Below, one piece after another: positions 8,245 to 15,064 of a stretch of 16,088 nucleotides of DNA. The notes below the pieces were generated by a model. It searched no databases, had not been told where the DNA came from, and saw only the letters and a program-made list of their open reading frames with translations. How positions within the stretch are numbered: position 1 is the stretch's first letter; each line of letters starts with the position of its first letter. The DNA comes from Acidobacteriota bacterium (lineage in GTDB: Bacteria; Acidobacteriota; Blastocatellia; Pyrinomonadales; Pyrinomonadaceae): NCBI GenBank assembly GCA_003222935.1, contig QHXL01000319.1, forward strand, positions 1-16,088, given 5' to 3'. A program made the translations under genes and the position numbers.

Positions 8245-9072
8245 ATGAGCCCACGACGCACGTTTAAGACTTTACTTTGCGTAGTTCTTCTCGGTGTTTG
8301 CCTGGTTGCGTCGCTATTGCCGGCAACTCAGGCAACAAACGTAAGTCATTCGGTAATATTCAAAAAAACGCTACGTATCATGACCTACAACATTCATGTC
8401 GGGGTCGGCATGGACAAGAAACTGGATTTGCAACGAATCGCGGACGTCATCAACAAAGAGAAGCCTGACCTCGTTGGTCTACAGGAAGTCGATCGAGGTG
8501 TGAAGCGCACTGAAGGGAAGGACGAGATAGTAGAACTCGCGCAGATGACCAAAATGGACTACGCCTTTGCGCACAACCTCGACTATCAAGGAGGACAGTA
8601 TGGAGTGGCGATACTCTCCAGTTATTTACTGAAGAACGTTGATCATAAAATGTTTGAAAACAAGCGCGAAGCTGAGCGGCGCGGCATGTTGCGCGTCGAA
8701 GTCGAAATCGACGGCAAACTGGTTAACTTCGTCACTACGCATCTCGACTATCAGTTTGAAGATGGACGCGTCTTTGAAACAGAGCAGATGTTGAAATTTC
8801 TGGAGCCGGTAAAAGGACCATTAATTGTCGTTGCGGACCTTAATGACGAGCCAACAGGCGCTGCTTATCAGTTACTGGATCACTTGTTTGACGACTCGTG
8901 GGTGGCATCAAAAGCTAAAGGCGACGGTCTTAGTTATCCGGCTGATAAACCTATCAAACGTATCGATCACATTTTCTATCGGCCTGAAACCGCCAGGGCG
9001 AAAAAGTCCTGGGTAGTGACGACGCTGGCCTCGGACCATCTACCAGTGATGGCGGAACTCGAATTGAGATAA
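8245..9072 (+). CDS. Secreted endonuclease/exonuclease/phosphatase (EEP) family protein
   Basis: A 275-residue protein of the DNase I/sphingomyelinase-type fold with an N-terminal export signal: basic residues 4-8, hydrophobic core about 9-25, likely cleavage after about residue 30. The metal and catalytic residues of the fold are visible: N49 in MTYNIH, E81 in LQEVD, H166 in TTHLDY, D198 and N200 in ADLND, D241 in RIDHIFY and the D264-H265 pair in SDHLPV. So it is probably an active metal-dependent phosphodiesterase or phosphatase outside the cytoplasm. EEP sequences alone do not separate nuclease, lipid phosphatase and other activities, so the substrate is left open. Confidence 0.88.
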   Translation: MSPRRTFKTLLCVVLLGVCLVASLLPATQATNVSHSVIFKKTLRIMTYNIHVGVGMDKKLDLQRIADVINKEKPDLVGLQEVDRGVKRTEGKDEIVELAQMTKMDYAFAHNLDYQGGQYGVAILSSYLLKNVDHKMFENKREAERRGMLRVEVEIDGKLVNFVTTHLDYQFEDGRVFETEQMLKFLEPVKGPLIVVADLNDEPTGAAYQLLDHLFDDSWVASKAKGDGLSYPADKPIKRIDHIFYRPETARAKKSWVVTTLASDHLPVMAELELR

Positions 9073-9075
9073 ATT

Positions 9076-9109
9076 CTCAGTGTGTTCTCCGTGCCTCTGA
9101 GTCTCTGTG
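9076..9109 (+). repeat. Short-word repeat (CTCNGNG) forming the leader of the M20 peptidase gene
   Basis: Four variants of one 7-base word lie in the 43-base gap: CTCAGTG at 9076, CTCCGTG at 9087, CTCTGAG at 9095 and CTCTGTG at 9103, spaced by 11, 8 and 8. There is no inverted partner nearby. The repeat ends seven bases before the ATG and leaves no recognisable Shine-Dalgarno sequence, so the repeat itself is the leader. Confidence 0.55.
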
Positions 9110-9115
9110 GTTACT

Positions 9116-10501
9116 ATGCTTAACAAAAAACTACTAGTCATTGTCCTCTTACTTCTTGCCTCAACCGCTCACGCACAAACCAGGATCGACTGGCCCCGTT
9201 ACCAGGACTCAGCGGTCGACTTGATGCAGAAGTACTTGCGTATCAACACGTCGAATCCTCCCGGCAACGAAATTGAAGCGGCAAAGTGGTTCAAGGCGAT
9301 TTTCGATCAGAACGGCATTCAGAATGAAATCTTCGAATACGCGCCCGGACGGGCAAACATTATCGCGCGCATAAAAGGCAACGGTTCCAAACGGCCGATT
9401 ATTCTTCTGAGTCACACGGATGTTGTGACCGCCGATGCGAGCGCGTGGGAAGCGGATCCATTTTCCGGTGAGATTCGACAAGGAACAATCTTCGGGCGTG
9501 GCGCTATCGACATGAAGAGCGTGGGGTTGGTTCAGTTGATGACGATGTTGATTGTGAAGCAACAGAACATTCCTTTGTCACGCGATCTAATATTTCTTGC
9601 TACAGCTGACGAAGAGGTGCACGACGAAGGTTCAATTTGGATGATTGCAAACAAGGCTGAGCTCTTCAAGGATGCGGAGTATTTAATTACCGAAGGTGGA
9701 GACAATCTGCTGGAGGGAAGCGCTGTCCGTTATGTCGGTGTCGATGTAGCCGAGAAGGCGCCGTTTTGGTTGCAACTTACGGCAACGGGACAGCCGGGTC
9801 ATGGCTCTCGTCCAATCGCTGATTCAGCGACGAACCGTCTCGTTCGCGCGATGAACCGAATCATCAACTGGGATACTCCGATTAAATTACTCCCGGCCGT
9901 GGAAAAGTTTTTCAAAGACGTGGCGCCTTTGCAGTCTGAGTCGATGCGACCGAAGTTTGCCAATATTCGAGAGTCGTTGAACGACGCCGCGTTTGTTAGA
10001 GAACTCTCGGGTCAACGCGAGTACAACTTTCTCGTCCGCAATACGATCTCATTAACGATGCTCAGCGGTAGTAAACAGACAAATGTGATCCCAACTGTTG
10101 CCACTTGCAATCTTGATGTTCGACTCTTGCCCGGAGAAAAGCCGGAGGAGTTTTTAGCGACACTCAAAACTGTGATCGCTGATCCAACGATCAAGGTTGA
10201 GAATGTCAACACCTTCAAGCCACCCAATAGTTCTCCGCTCGACACTGAGCTCTTTACAATCATCTCCCAGGTGACAAAAGTAAATCACCCCGAAGCGATC
10301 GTCACCACCAAGATGTTGAGCGGTTACACTGAGGCCCAGCTTTATCGACAGCTCGGCGTCGTCGCTTACGGTTGGGCGCCGTTCTACACTACTATCGAGG
10401 AGAACCAGGGTGTCCACGGAAATAACGAACGTATTAGCGTGAAGAACATTCGTGAGGGCACGCGCGAATTCTTCGAAGTCGTACGGCAAATCTCCCAGTA
10501 A
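9116..10501 (+). CDS. Secreted M20 family metallopeptidase
   Basis: Zinc-dependent amidohydrolase of the ArgE/DapE/carboxypeptidase G2/aminoacylase-1 group, cleaving a peptide or N-acyl bond. The chosen start, ATG 9116, gives a clean signal peptide (MLNKKLLVIVLLLLASTAHA, cleavage near 20-21); GTG 9107 would add three residues. Of 461 residues, the zinc-site motifs are SHTDVV (H100, D102), GRGAIDMK (D132) and ADEEVHDEG (E166 as general base, E167 as ligand), with further candidates E193 and H434 (QGVHGNNE). The dimerisation/lid domain follows GHGSRP at 228-233. Family members act on many substrates, so a specific one is not assigned. The upstream EEP gene is close, but no functional tie is evident. 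Confidence 0.92.
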   Translation: MLNKKLLVIVLLLLASTAHAQTRIDWPRYQDSAVDLMQKYLRINTSNPPGNEIEAAKWFKAIFDQNGIQNEIFEYAPGRANIIARIKGNGSKRPIILLSHTDVVTADASAWEADPFSGEIRQGTIFGRGAIDMKSVGLVQLMTMLIVKQQNIPLSRDLIFLATADEEVHDEGSIWMIANKAELFKDAEYLITEGGDNLLEGSAVRYVGVDVAEKAPFWLQLTATGQPGHGSRPIADSATNRLVRAMNRIINWDTPIKLLPAVEKFFKDVAPLQSESMRPKFANIRESLNDAAFVRELSGQREYNFLVRNTISLTMLSGSKQTNVIPTVATCNLDVRLLPGEKPEEFLATLKTVIADPTIKVENVNTFKPPNSSPLDTELFTIISQVTKVNHPEAIVTTKMLSGYTEAQLYRQLGVVAYGWAPFYTTIEENQGVHGNNERISVKNIREGTREFFEVVRQISQ

Positions 10502-10522
10502 CCCCCAAGTTTCAACTGCTAA

Positions 10523-10535
10523 TTAACCCGGTTAA
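10523..10535. promoter_or_regulatory. Perfect palindrome just upstream of the nucleotidyltransferase gene
   Basis: TTAACC-C-GGTTAA is a perfect 6+6 palindrome in the 42-base gap. Its end overlaps the AAGGA ribosome binding site at 10534-10538. It could be an operator or a short hairpin masking the ribosome binding site. A chance 13-base palindrome is also possible. Confidence 0.3.
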
Positions 10536-10543
10536 GGATAACT

Positions 10544-11023
10544 ATGCCAAAAGATACTCACGAGATGAGTGAGGCCGAGATTCGCTCGCGAATCATCACA
10601 CTTGGTTTTGGAGGTGACGAGCGCCTTTTTATTGCTTTCTATCGAAAGTTACAACAGGGATTGCCTGAAGGCACCGGAATCGTTTTGCGGGGAAGTGTAA
10701 TAACAAACAAACGACACGAGGATGGTACCCCCTTCGATTCACAGGGGAAAGAAACGAGTGATCTGGATGTCACGTTGGTTGGAAGCAAAGTAATGTCGGC
10801 TTGGAACAGCGATGCCTATTACATTCCCGGTCTGCATACAAAGCCTTTGTGTGATTCCGATCCCCAGGTCGCAGCGAGCCTGAATCCGTTAAGAGAATCA
10901 TTGCAGCAACTGGTCGGACGACCGGTAAATTTTCAGGCGACGAAAAGTTTTGTTCTTTTCGCGCGAGATGTTTTGTTAGGTGAGCCGCACTTTGTTGTCG
11001 TTCCGGCTAGCGAGGAAGCGTGA
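10544..11023 (+). CDS. Small nucleotidyltransferase-fold protein (DNA polymerase beta superfamily)
   Basis: A 159-residue protein with the GS...DxD signature of the pol-beta nucleotidyltransferase superfamily: RGSV with G50-S51, and SDLDVTLVG with D73 and D75. Two features are unusual. The GS-to-DxD spacing is 21 residues, with a polar insert, where minimal members have about 10-13. The strand where the third carboxylate would sit reads RPVNFQA, with N129 in place of Asp. So it may be active with a partial metal site or serve as a binding protein. ATG 10544 has AAGGA five bases upstream. It overlaps the next gene by four bases (GTGA), so the two proteins are probably made together. The exact subfamily is not recognised. 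Confidence 0.75.
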   Translation: MPKDTHEMSEAEIRSRIITLGFGGDERLFIAFYRKLQQGLPEGTGIVLRGSVITNKRHEDGTPFDSQGKETSDLDVTLVGSKVMSAWNSDAYYIPGLHTKPLCDSDPQVAASLNPLRESLQQLVGRPVNFQATKSFVLFARDVLLGEPHFVVVPASEEA

Positions 11024-11772
11024 ATCTCAAGTTATTGAGCTACAACATTCGCTTCGGGGGTTTAGGTCGCGAAAAGGCGCTTTCGGAAGTTATCAAGATT
11101 GCCTCACCGGATCTCGTAGTGTTTCAGGAAGCGATTCATCCGGATGTTATTGAAAGGCTCTCAAAGCTAACTGACATGCCCTACTGGGCCGCGCGCAAAG
11201 ATCATTCGATAGGGTTTATTAGTCGTCAGGAAGTTTCTTATTACGAGTGGCATTATCCCGCAGGCGCCCGACATTCGTTTCTGGAGATCGTTCCCGCTGA
11301 AAGTGAGTCCAGGATTTTCGGACTTCACCTGAGTGCGCGATTTTCCAAGTGGGACGAACGTCGACGTACGCGTGAGATTCGTTCGCTGCTGGAGGGAATT
11401 AAACGTCACCAGGAAGGTTTTCATGTTCTGGTCGGCGACTTCAATACACTGGCGCCCGGAGAAGTGCTCGAACTCCATCGTCTACCGGCCTGGATTCGCG
11501 CGTTGATTTGGATTAGCGGTCGGAAACTTCAGCGAGAGACTATTCAGTTAATGCTGGATGCGGGATATGTCGATGTGTACCGCAATATGCATCCCGACGT
11601 TAAGGGATACACGTTTCCGACCTGGGATCCCCATGTCCGACTTGACTACGTCTTCGTCCCTAAAGCTTTTTCAGATCGATTAACGGAGTGTGAGGTTATC
11701 GTCGAGCCCAATGAGAGTGTTCGCGCTGCATCCGATCACTGCCCGCTCGTATCACAGCTTAGTTTGAGTTGA
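11020..11772 (+). CDS. Cytoplasmic endonuclease/exonuclease/phosphatase (EEP) family protein
   Basis: A 250-residue EEP-fold protein without a signal peptide. Catalytic residues are N9 (SYNIRF), E37 (VFQEA), H103 (GLHLSA), D140 and N142 (VGDFNT), D209 (RLDYVFV) and D239-H240 (SDHCPL), so the site looks complete. The GTG start at 11020 overlaps the upstream stop codon (GTGA), with GAGGAAG just before it, which implies translational coupling to the nucleotidyltransferase-fold gene. Together they suggest a nucleotide- or RNA-directed pair, one adding and one removing; that is inference from the folds. It differs strongly from the secreted EEP protein upstream and is not a recent duplicate of it. 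Confidence 0.85.
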   Translation: MNLKLLSYNIRFGGLGREKALSEVIKIASPDLVVFQEAIHPDVIERLSKLTDMPYWAARKDHSIGFISRQEVSYYEWHYPAGARHSFLEIVPAESESRIFGLHLSARFSKWDERRRTREIRSLLEGIKRHQEGFHVLVGDFNTLAPGEVLELHRLPAWIRALIWISGRKLQRETIQLMLDAGYVDVYRNMHPDVKGYTFPTWDPHVRLDYVFVPKAFSDRLTECEVIVEPNESVRAASDHCPLVSQLSLS

Positions 11773-11792
11773 TTCTCAGTAAGCAGTGCAAG

Positions 11793-11890
11793 TCATTTTC
11801 CAGATCTCATTTGACATTTTTCAGTGGACATCCGAAAGGGTATTGGTCCAGCTGACCACTGAAAAATGTCAAATGAGATCTGGAAAATGA
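11793..11890. repeat. Perfect 35-bp inverted repeat between convergent genes
   Basis: Positions 11793-11827 and 11856-11890 are exact reverse complements over 35 bases, with a 28-base loop. The left arm reads in 7-base steps, each with CA at positions two and three: TCATTTT, CCAGATC, then TCATTTG, ACATTTT, then TCAGTGG. A 10-base direct repeat, TGAGTTGATT, flanks the element at 11765-11774 and 11914-11923 and overlaps the stop region of each neighbouring gene. The hairpin would be very stable in RNA from either strand and may end both transcripts, although no T tract follows. Confidence 0.85.
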
Positions 11891-11921
11891 TTCTTAAACC
11901 ACCTTCCTAACTATGAGTTGA

Positions 11922-12383
11922 TTAGGCCTGCATTGCCTTAATGTCGTTGAGCAGCACTTGCTCATGACCTTCCGGATTAACCTTCTCGTAAATCTTCCTT
12001 AGACTGCCGTCAGGATCGATCACAAAGCTGGTGCGATTCCAGTACATCGTCCCTTTGTACTCGCTTTGTCCGACACCGGCAGCATTCAGCAGTTCATGAT
12101 CAGGATCTGCCAGTAGATCAATAGTGAAGCCAAACTTGTTGCAAAAACTCTTGTGCGAGGCGACATCATCTTCGCTGACGCCCACGACTGAGATGTTTGC
12201 GTCGTCAAAGTCCTGCCTGGTAGCTGTGAACGACTTGCCCTGGATCGTACAACCTGGCGTGTCGTCCTTTGGATAGACGTAGACGACCAGCCATTTACCT
12301 TTAAAGTCATCAAGCGAAACAGTTTCGCCATCCTGGTTTTTAAGCGAGAAATCAACGAAACGTTTACCTTCTTCAAGTGACAT
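11922..12383 (-). CDS. bcp: Thioredoxin-dependent peroxiredoxin, PrxQ/Bcp type
   Basis: Reduces hydrogen peroxide and organic peroxides in the cytoplasm using thioredoxin. The 153-residue length is typical. The peroxidatic cysteine is C45 in PKDDTPGCTIQGKSF. The residue five positions later, the resolving cysteine of E. coli Bcp, is K50 here. The only other cysteine is C81 (KSFCNKF), 36 residues after C45. That spacing matches the C47/C83 pair of Xylella PrxQ, as I recall it, so an atypical two-cysteine mechanism through helix 3 is likely. A good AAGGA lies before the ATG. It follows the frameshifted secreted-protein gene by 55 bases on the same strand. Confidence 0.93.
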   Translation of the reverse strand: MSLEEGKRFVDFSLKNQDGETVSLDDFKGKWLVVYVYPKDDTPGCTIQGKSFTATRQDFDDANISVVGVSEDDVASHKSFCNKFGFTIDLLADPDHELLNAAGVGQSEYKGTMYWNRTSFVIDPDGSLRKIYEKVNPEGHEQVLLNDIKAMQA

Positions 12384-12438
12384 CTTGTTTTCCTTATCGA
12401 ATGAGATTCATAGTTTCCATACTGCGCGAGCATAGTAA

Positions 12439-12857
12439 CTACAGGGTTGTTTCAGCCAGATTTGATTTGTACTTCGTATTTGTCTGGCGATCGGTCATTT
12501 CTATGTAAATCCAGCTGGGTGGAACTTCCGTACTGTCCAGCGCGAACCAGAGTCTATTCAGGCTCTTGGTGTTTCCTAACGCACAGAATCCATTCAGCCT
12601 CTTTCCGTTATCCGTAAAGATGTCCACCCACGTGCGTGAGGAGTTTGTGTTTGAGCCGCATGGTGGTAAGGCGGGTGCCGCAGCAAACAATTCGGCCGCG
12701 TCTGTTGCTTGCCGCCGACCTCGCCGTACTCTGCCCCCACAAACACCAGGATGGGATTAGGCGGTGGTGGTGGGCTACTCGCAGCTGTCTGACTCGCCAG
12801 GATAACAACGCAGCTGAAAGCAAAAAGCACACTGTTCTTTAGTGACGGGGTTCTCAT
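12439..12857 (-). pseudogene. Small secreted protein, broken by a single frameshift
   Basis: Read from ATG 12857, with AGGAG five bases upstream, the product begins with a convincing signal peptide (hydrophobic core about 9-22, ending near TAASS) and a proline run, then goes out of sense after about VGGKQQ. A second frame on the same strand is open across this point and carries a protein-like remainder (SRTWVDIF, LNGFCALG, LWFALD, WIYIEMTDRQTN) to TAG at 12439. Joining them needs one extra base at about 12690-12725. The combined product would be ~140 residues. The family is not known to me. The intact signal peptide and protein-like tail suggest a recent lesion or a sequence error. It lies between the hydrolase and peroxiredoxin genes, all on one strand. 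Confidence 0.6.
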
Positions 12858-12914
12858 CGCAGCTCCTGTTCTCTACGGGTTGAGTGTCGATTGGTATTCG
12901 TTTTGTCGAGACTT

Positions 12915-14765
12915 TTACCAGGCAACTGCGTAACGACTGCGCCGCGGATCAGCGCCAGCCGACGAGATACCGGTGCGTGAGTCATAGACGATTACAGTGG
13001 GCGCGGACAGTGTGCCCCACTCTGACTGCGGTCTTATCTTGTGTCCGCGGAAACTCAATTCTTGATTTGTTTTCAGATTTATTCGAGCTTCCAGATTGAG
13101 TGTTCCCGGTAGGAACTCATGATCGTCGAAGGAACTGACGTAGTGTTGCGTATCGAAACGAGGTGCTTCCACAGCTTCCTGAGGATTCATCCCAAACTCA
13201 ATAATGTTGAGCAGAACTTGCAGGAGTGCCTGGTCCTGATTATCACCGCCTGGCGTGCTTAGGACCATGTACGGCACGTTGTTTTTCAATACGAGTGTCG
13301 GCGACAAAGTAATGCGCGGTCGCTTTCCTGGTGCAACCACGTTGGGACTGTTTGGATCGATGAGCGCCGACTGTAGTCGCTGGCCCATTAAAACTCCTGT
13401 ATCACCAGCCACAACAGCCGGCAGCCACGCGCCACTTGGCGTTGCACTGAACAGGTTTCCTTCCTTGTCGATGACGTTCACGCAAGTCGTGTCGTTGGCC
13501 CGTTCAATTGATGGGACTGTCGAAATACGAGCTTCAGTTTGAACGGCACTGGCCAGGATGGCTTTCATGTTTGCCGGGTCGCCTGGCTGTTGCGCGAGCG
13601 AAGCATGATTAGGATCAATCAATGGTCGCCGGAGTGCGGCGTAACTCTTTGACAACAATTCTGTCGTGGGAATTTTTGCAAAATCAGGATCGCCGTAATA
13701 CCGATCCCGATCAGCCATCGCGAGTTTCAACGCTTCGGTCAGGGTGTGAATATATTCGGATGAGTTATGTCCCATCTTCAGGAGATCAAACCCTTCGATC
13801 ATGTTCAGTGTTTCGACGAGAACCGGACCCTGAGTCCAAAAACCAGGTTTGTAGATCTGGTAACCGTGATAATCGGCTCGTACCGGTTGGCCAGTCTTTG
13901 CCTGGAAACGAGCGAAGTCGTCGGCGGCAATTAGACCCCCGTTTGCCTGCATGTACGCGCCAATTCTTTTCGCGATTGGTCCGCGATAGAAGTAATCACG
14001 CGCGGCGATCAACCCGGCGTGTCGATTGTTTCGAGTCCCCTTTGAGGCGAGTCTTTCTGCTTTGACGATCTCTCGAAGTGTTCGCGCCAGGTCAGTCTGA
14101 ACGAACATGTCGCCAGCTTTCGGCACTTCACCACCTGGAAGAAAAATACGTTTTGCGTCAGGCCATTGCGAGAAGATAGGAGAGCGTGTCCTGATGTATT
14201 CGACACGGAGTTCGTCAATCGGAAACCCGTCCGCAAGTTCGATGGCGGGCTGCATTACTTCTGCAAGCGTCTTCGTTCCATACTGATCCAGGGCGGTGAT
14301 ACAGGCGTCGAGAACCGCCGGGACTGTCGCCGACAACGGACCGTTGGCGGGTATTGGCCCACCATGTGATCGTGTCGCGCTCTGACTCTGCATCGTTCGG
14401 TAACGTTCGGCGAAAAACTCACGCGTAGCTTTTTGAGGAGCTTGCCCCATCCCTTCGATAACCACCACCTCGGCATTCTTCAACTTGATGAGAATGGGAA
14501 CCTCGCCGCCAAATGAAAAGTGAGAAAAATCAATGACGGAGGCCGCGAGGATCGTGGCAACGCCTGCGTCGACAGCATTACCGCCGCTTTGAAGTGTTCT
14601 CAGGCCCGCCTCAACTGATAAAGGCTGCCCTCCTGCAACCACGCCGCGTTTTCCGCGTACGACTGGTCTGAAGGTATCCTGTTTCCGGGGTTGTTGAGTG
14701 ACAGTTACAAACGGCAGACTAATGAGCAGAAGGATCGTGATTCCAGTTCTATTCAGAAACGACAT
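12915..14765 (-). CDS. Secreted gamma-glutamyltransferase-fold Ntn hydrolase, probably not a classical GGT
   Basis: A 616-residue precursor with a signal peptide (core about 8-22) and a GGT fold. Family self-cleavage would occur before T426 in NDTTCVNVIDKEGN, leaving a 191-residue small subunit of usual size. SGGNAVDAGVA (60-70), LSPT (487-490) and TPGG (504-507) are conserved. Residues that bind the gamma-glutamyl group in E. coli GGT are not: the FRE block with Arg114 reads EGM (104-106), MDDF with Asp433 reads RLQS, and Ser462-Ser463 reads I485-T486. TTH after the nucleophile is TTC. So it probably cleaves another amide, like the GGT-related acylases. The ribosome binding site is GAGAGGAA. 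The E. coli alignment is from memory. Confidence 0.87.
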   Translation of the reverse strand: MSFLNRTGITILLLISLPFVTVTQQPRKQDTFRPVVRGKRGVVAGGQPLSVEAGLRTLQSGGNAVDAGVATILAASVIDFSHFSFGGEVPILIKLKNAEVVVIEGMGQAPQKATREFFAERYRTMQSQSATRSHGGPIPANGPLSATVPAVLDACITALDQYGTKTLAEVMQPAIELADGFPIDELRVEYIRTRSPIFSQWPDAKRIFLPGGEVPKAGDMFVQTDLARTLREIVKAERLASKGTRNNRHAGLIAARDYFYRGPIAKRIGAYMQANGGLIAADDFARFQAKTGQPVRADYHGYQIYKPGFWTQGPVLVETLNMIEGFDLLKMGHNSSEYIHTLTEALKLAMADRDRYYGDPDFAKIPTTELLSKSYAALRRPLIDPNHASLAQQPGDPANMKAILASAVQTEARISTVPSIERANDTTCVNVIDKEGNLFSATPSGAWLPAVVAGDTGVLMGQRLQSALIDPNSPNVVAPGKRPRITLSPTLVLKNNVPYMVLSTPGGDNQDQALLQVLLNIIEFGMNPQEAVEAPRFDTQHYVSSFDDHEFLPGTLNLEARINLKTNQELSFRGHKIRPQSEWGTLSAPTVIVYDSRTGISSAGADPRRSRYAVAW

Positions 14766-14794
14766 GTAGGGGTTCCTCTCTGATTGGCTGGCGA

Positions 14795-14823
14795 ATTGTT
14801 ATCTTGTTTTAACTGCCAGTCAA
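14795..14823 (-). promoter_or_regulatory. Sigma-70-like promoter for the GGT-fold hydrolase gene, overlapping an inverted repeat
   Basis: On the minus strand, TTGACT (14823-14818, five of six) is followed after 17 bases by AACAAT (14800-14795, four of six). Transcription would start about 23 bases before the ATG. An inverted repeat, ATTGGCTGGC at 14783-14792 and GCCAGTCAAT at 14815-14824 (nine of ten), overlaps the -35 box and the expected start point, so it could be an operator. Confidence 0.5.
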
Positions 14824-14902
14824 TAGAAAGTACCGTGGTTCTTAGGAAAGTTAGGTGGAATGGAGTGAGAAGGTGAGTTTCGCTGGTAACTGTTTCGTAG
14901 GC

Positions 14903-14943
14903 AAAAAGAGAGGGCGCTGACCTCCCCCAAGACCAGCGCCCTT
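14903..14943 (-). terminator. Rho-independent terminator on the minus strand
   Basis: On the minus strand AGGGCGCTG pairs perfectly with CAGCGCCCT (14942-14934 with 14919-14911), with a 14-base loop and one more possible G-U pair. CTCTTTTTGC follows immediately, giving a five-T tract. On the plus strand the hairpin is followed only by TGCCTTTATC, so minus is the natural direction. No annotated minus-strand gene ends here except the candidate small ORF that stops 29 bases before it. Confidence 0.75.
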
Positions 14944-14971
14944 GCCTTTATCTCAGTTCTCCCATGGAGAA

Positions 14972-15064
14972 TTAACGACGGGCAGATACTAGCTTGGGTG
15001 CGTGCGACCGTAGGTTGCATAAGTCTTGTAAAGCCTTTTCGAGGTTGTGACAAAAGTTTTTCAA
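14972..15064 (-). CDS. Candidate 30-residue peptide gene with its own terminator
   Basis: A TTG-initiated ORF of 30 codons. GGGAGAG (15078-15072) lies seven bases before the TTG, a good Shine-Dalgarno. The peptide starts MKNFCHNLEKALQDL, has two cysteines (positions 5 and 16) and ends in a basic tail, KLVSARR. Residues 3-18 could form an amphipathic helix. The TAA at 14974-14972 comes 29 bases before the intrinsic terminator, and the next gene on this strand has its own promoter further down. These four coincidences favour a real small transcript. The frame stays open upstream to an ATG at 15196 inside the divergent peptidase gene, so a 74-residue form cannot be excluded. No homolog is known to me; chance is possible. 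Confidence 0.4.
   Translation of the reverse strand: MKNFCHNLEKALQDLCNLRSHAPKLVSARR

Noticed and set aside
8245..11772. The two EEP proteins as a recent tandem duplication
   Set aside because: They share only the fold motifs, differ in length and in presence of a signal peptide, and are separated by two unrelated genes.
10544..11772. Nucleotidyltransferase/EEP pair as a MNT-HEPN type toxin-antitoxin system
   Set aside because: The partner is an EEP-fold enzyme with complete catalytic residues, not a HEPN protein, and both are longer than typical members.
12594..12832. Alternative minus-strand frames through the broken secreted-protein gene
   Set aside because: Only one frame has a signal peptide with a ribosome binding site and only one other has a protein-like C-terminus; the third gives a low-complexity product.
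14820..15053. 77-codon minus-strand ORF crossing the hydrolase promoter and terminator
   Set aside because: It reads through the terminator hairpin and the promoter region in a composition unlike a protein, with no ribosome binding site; the 30-codon frame fits the signals better.
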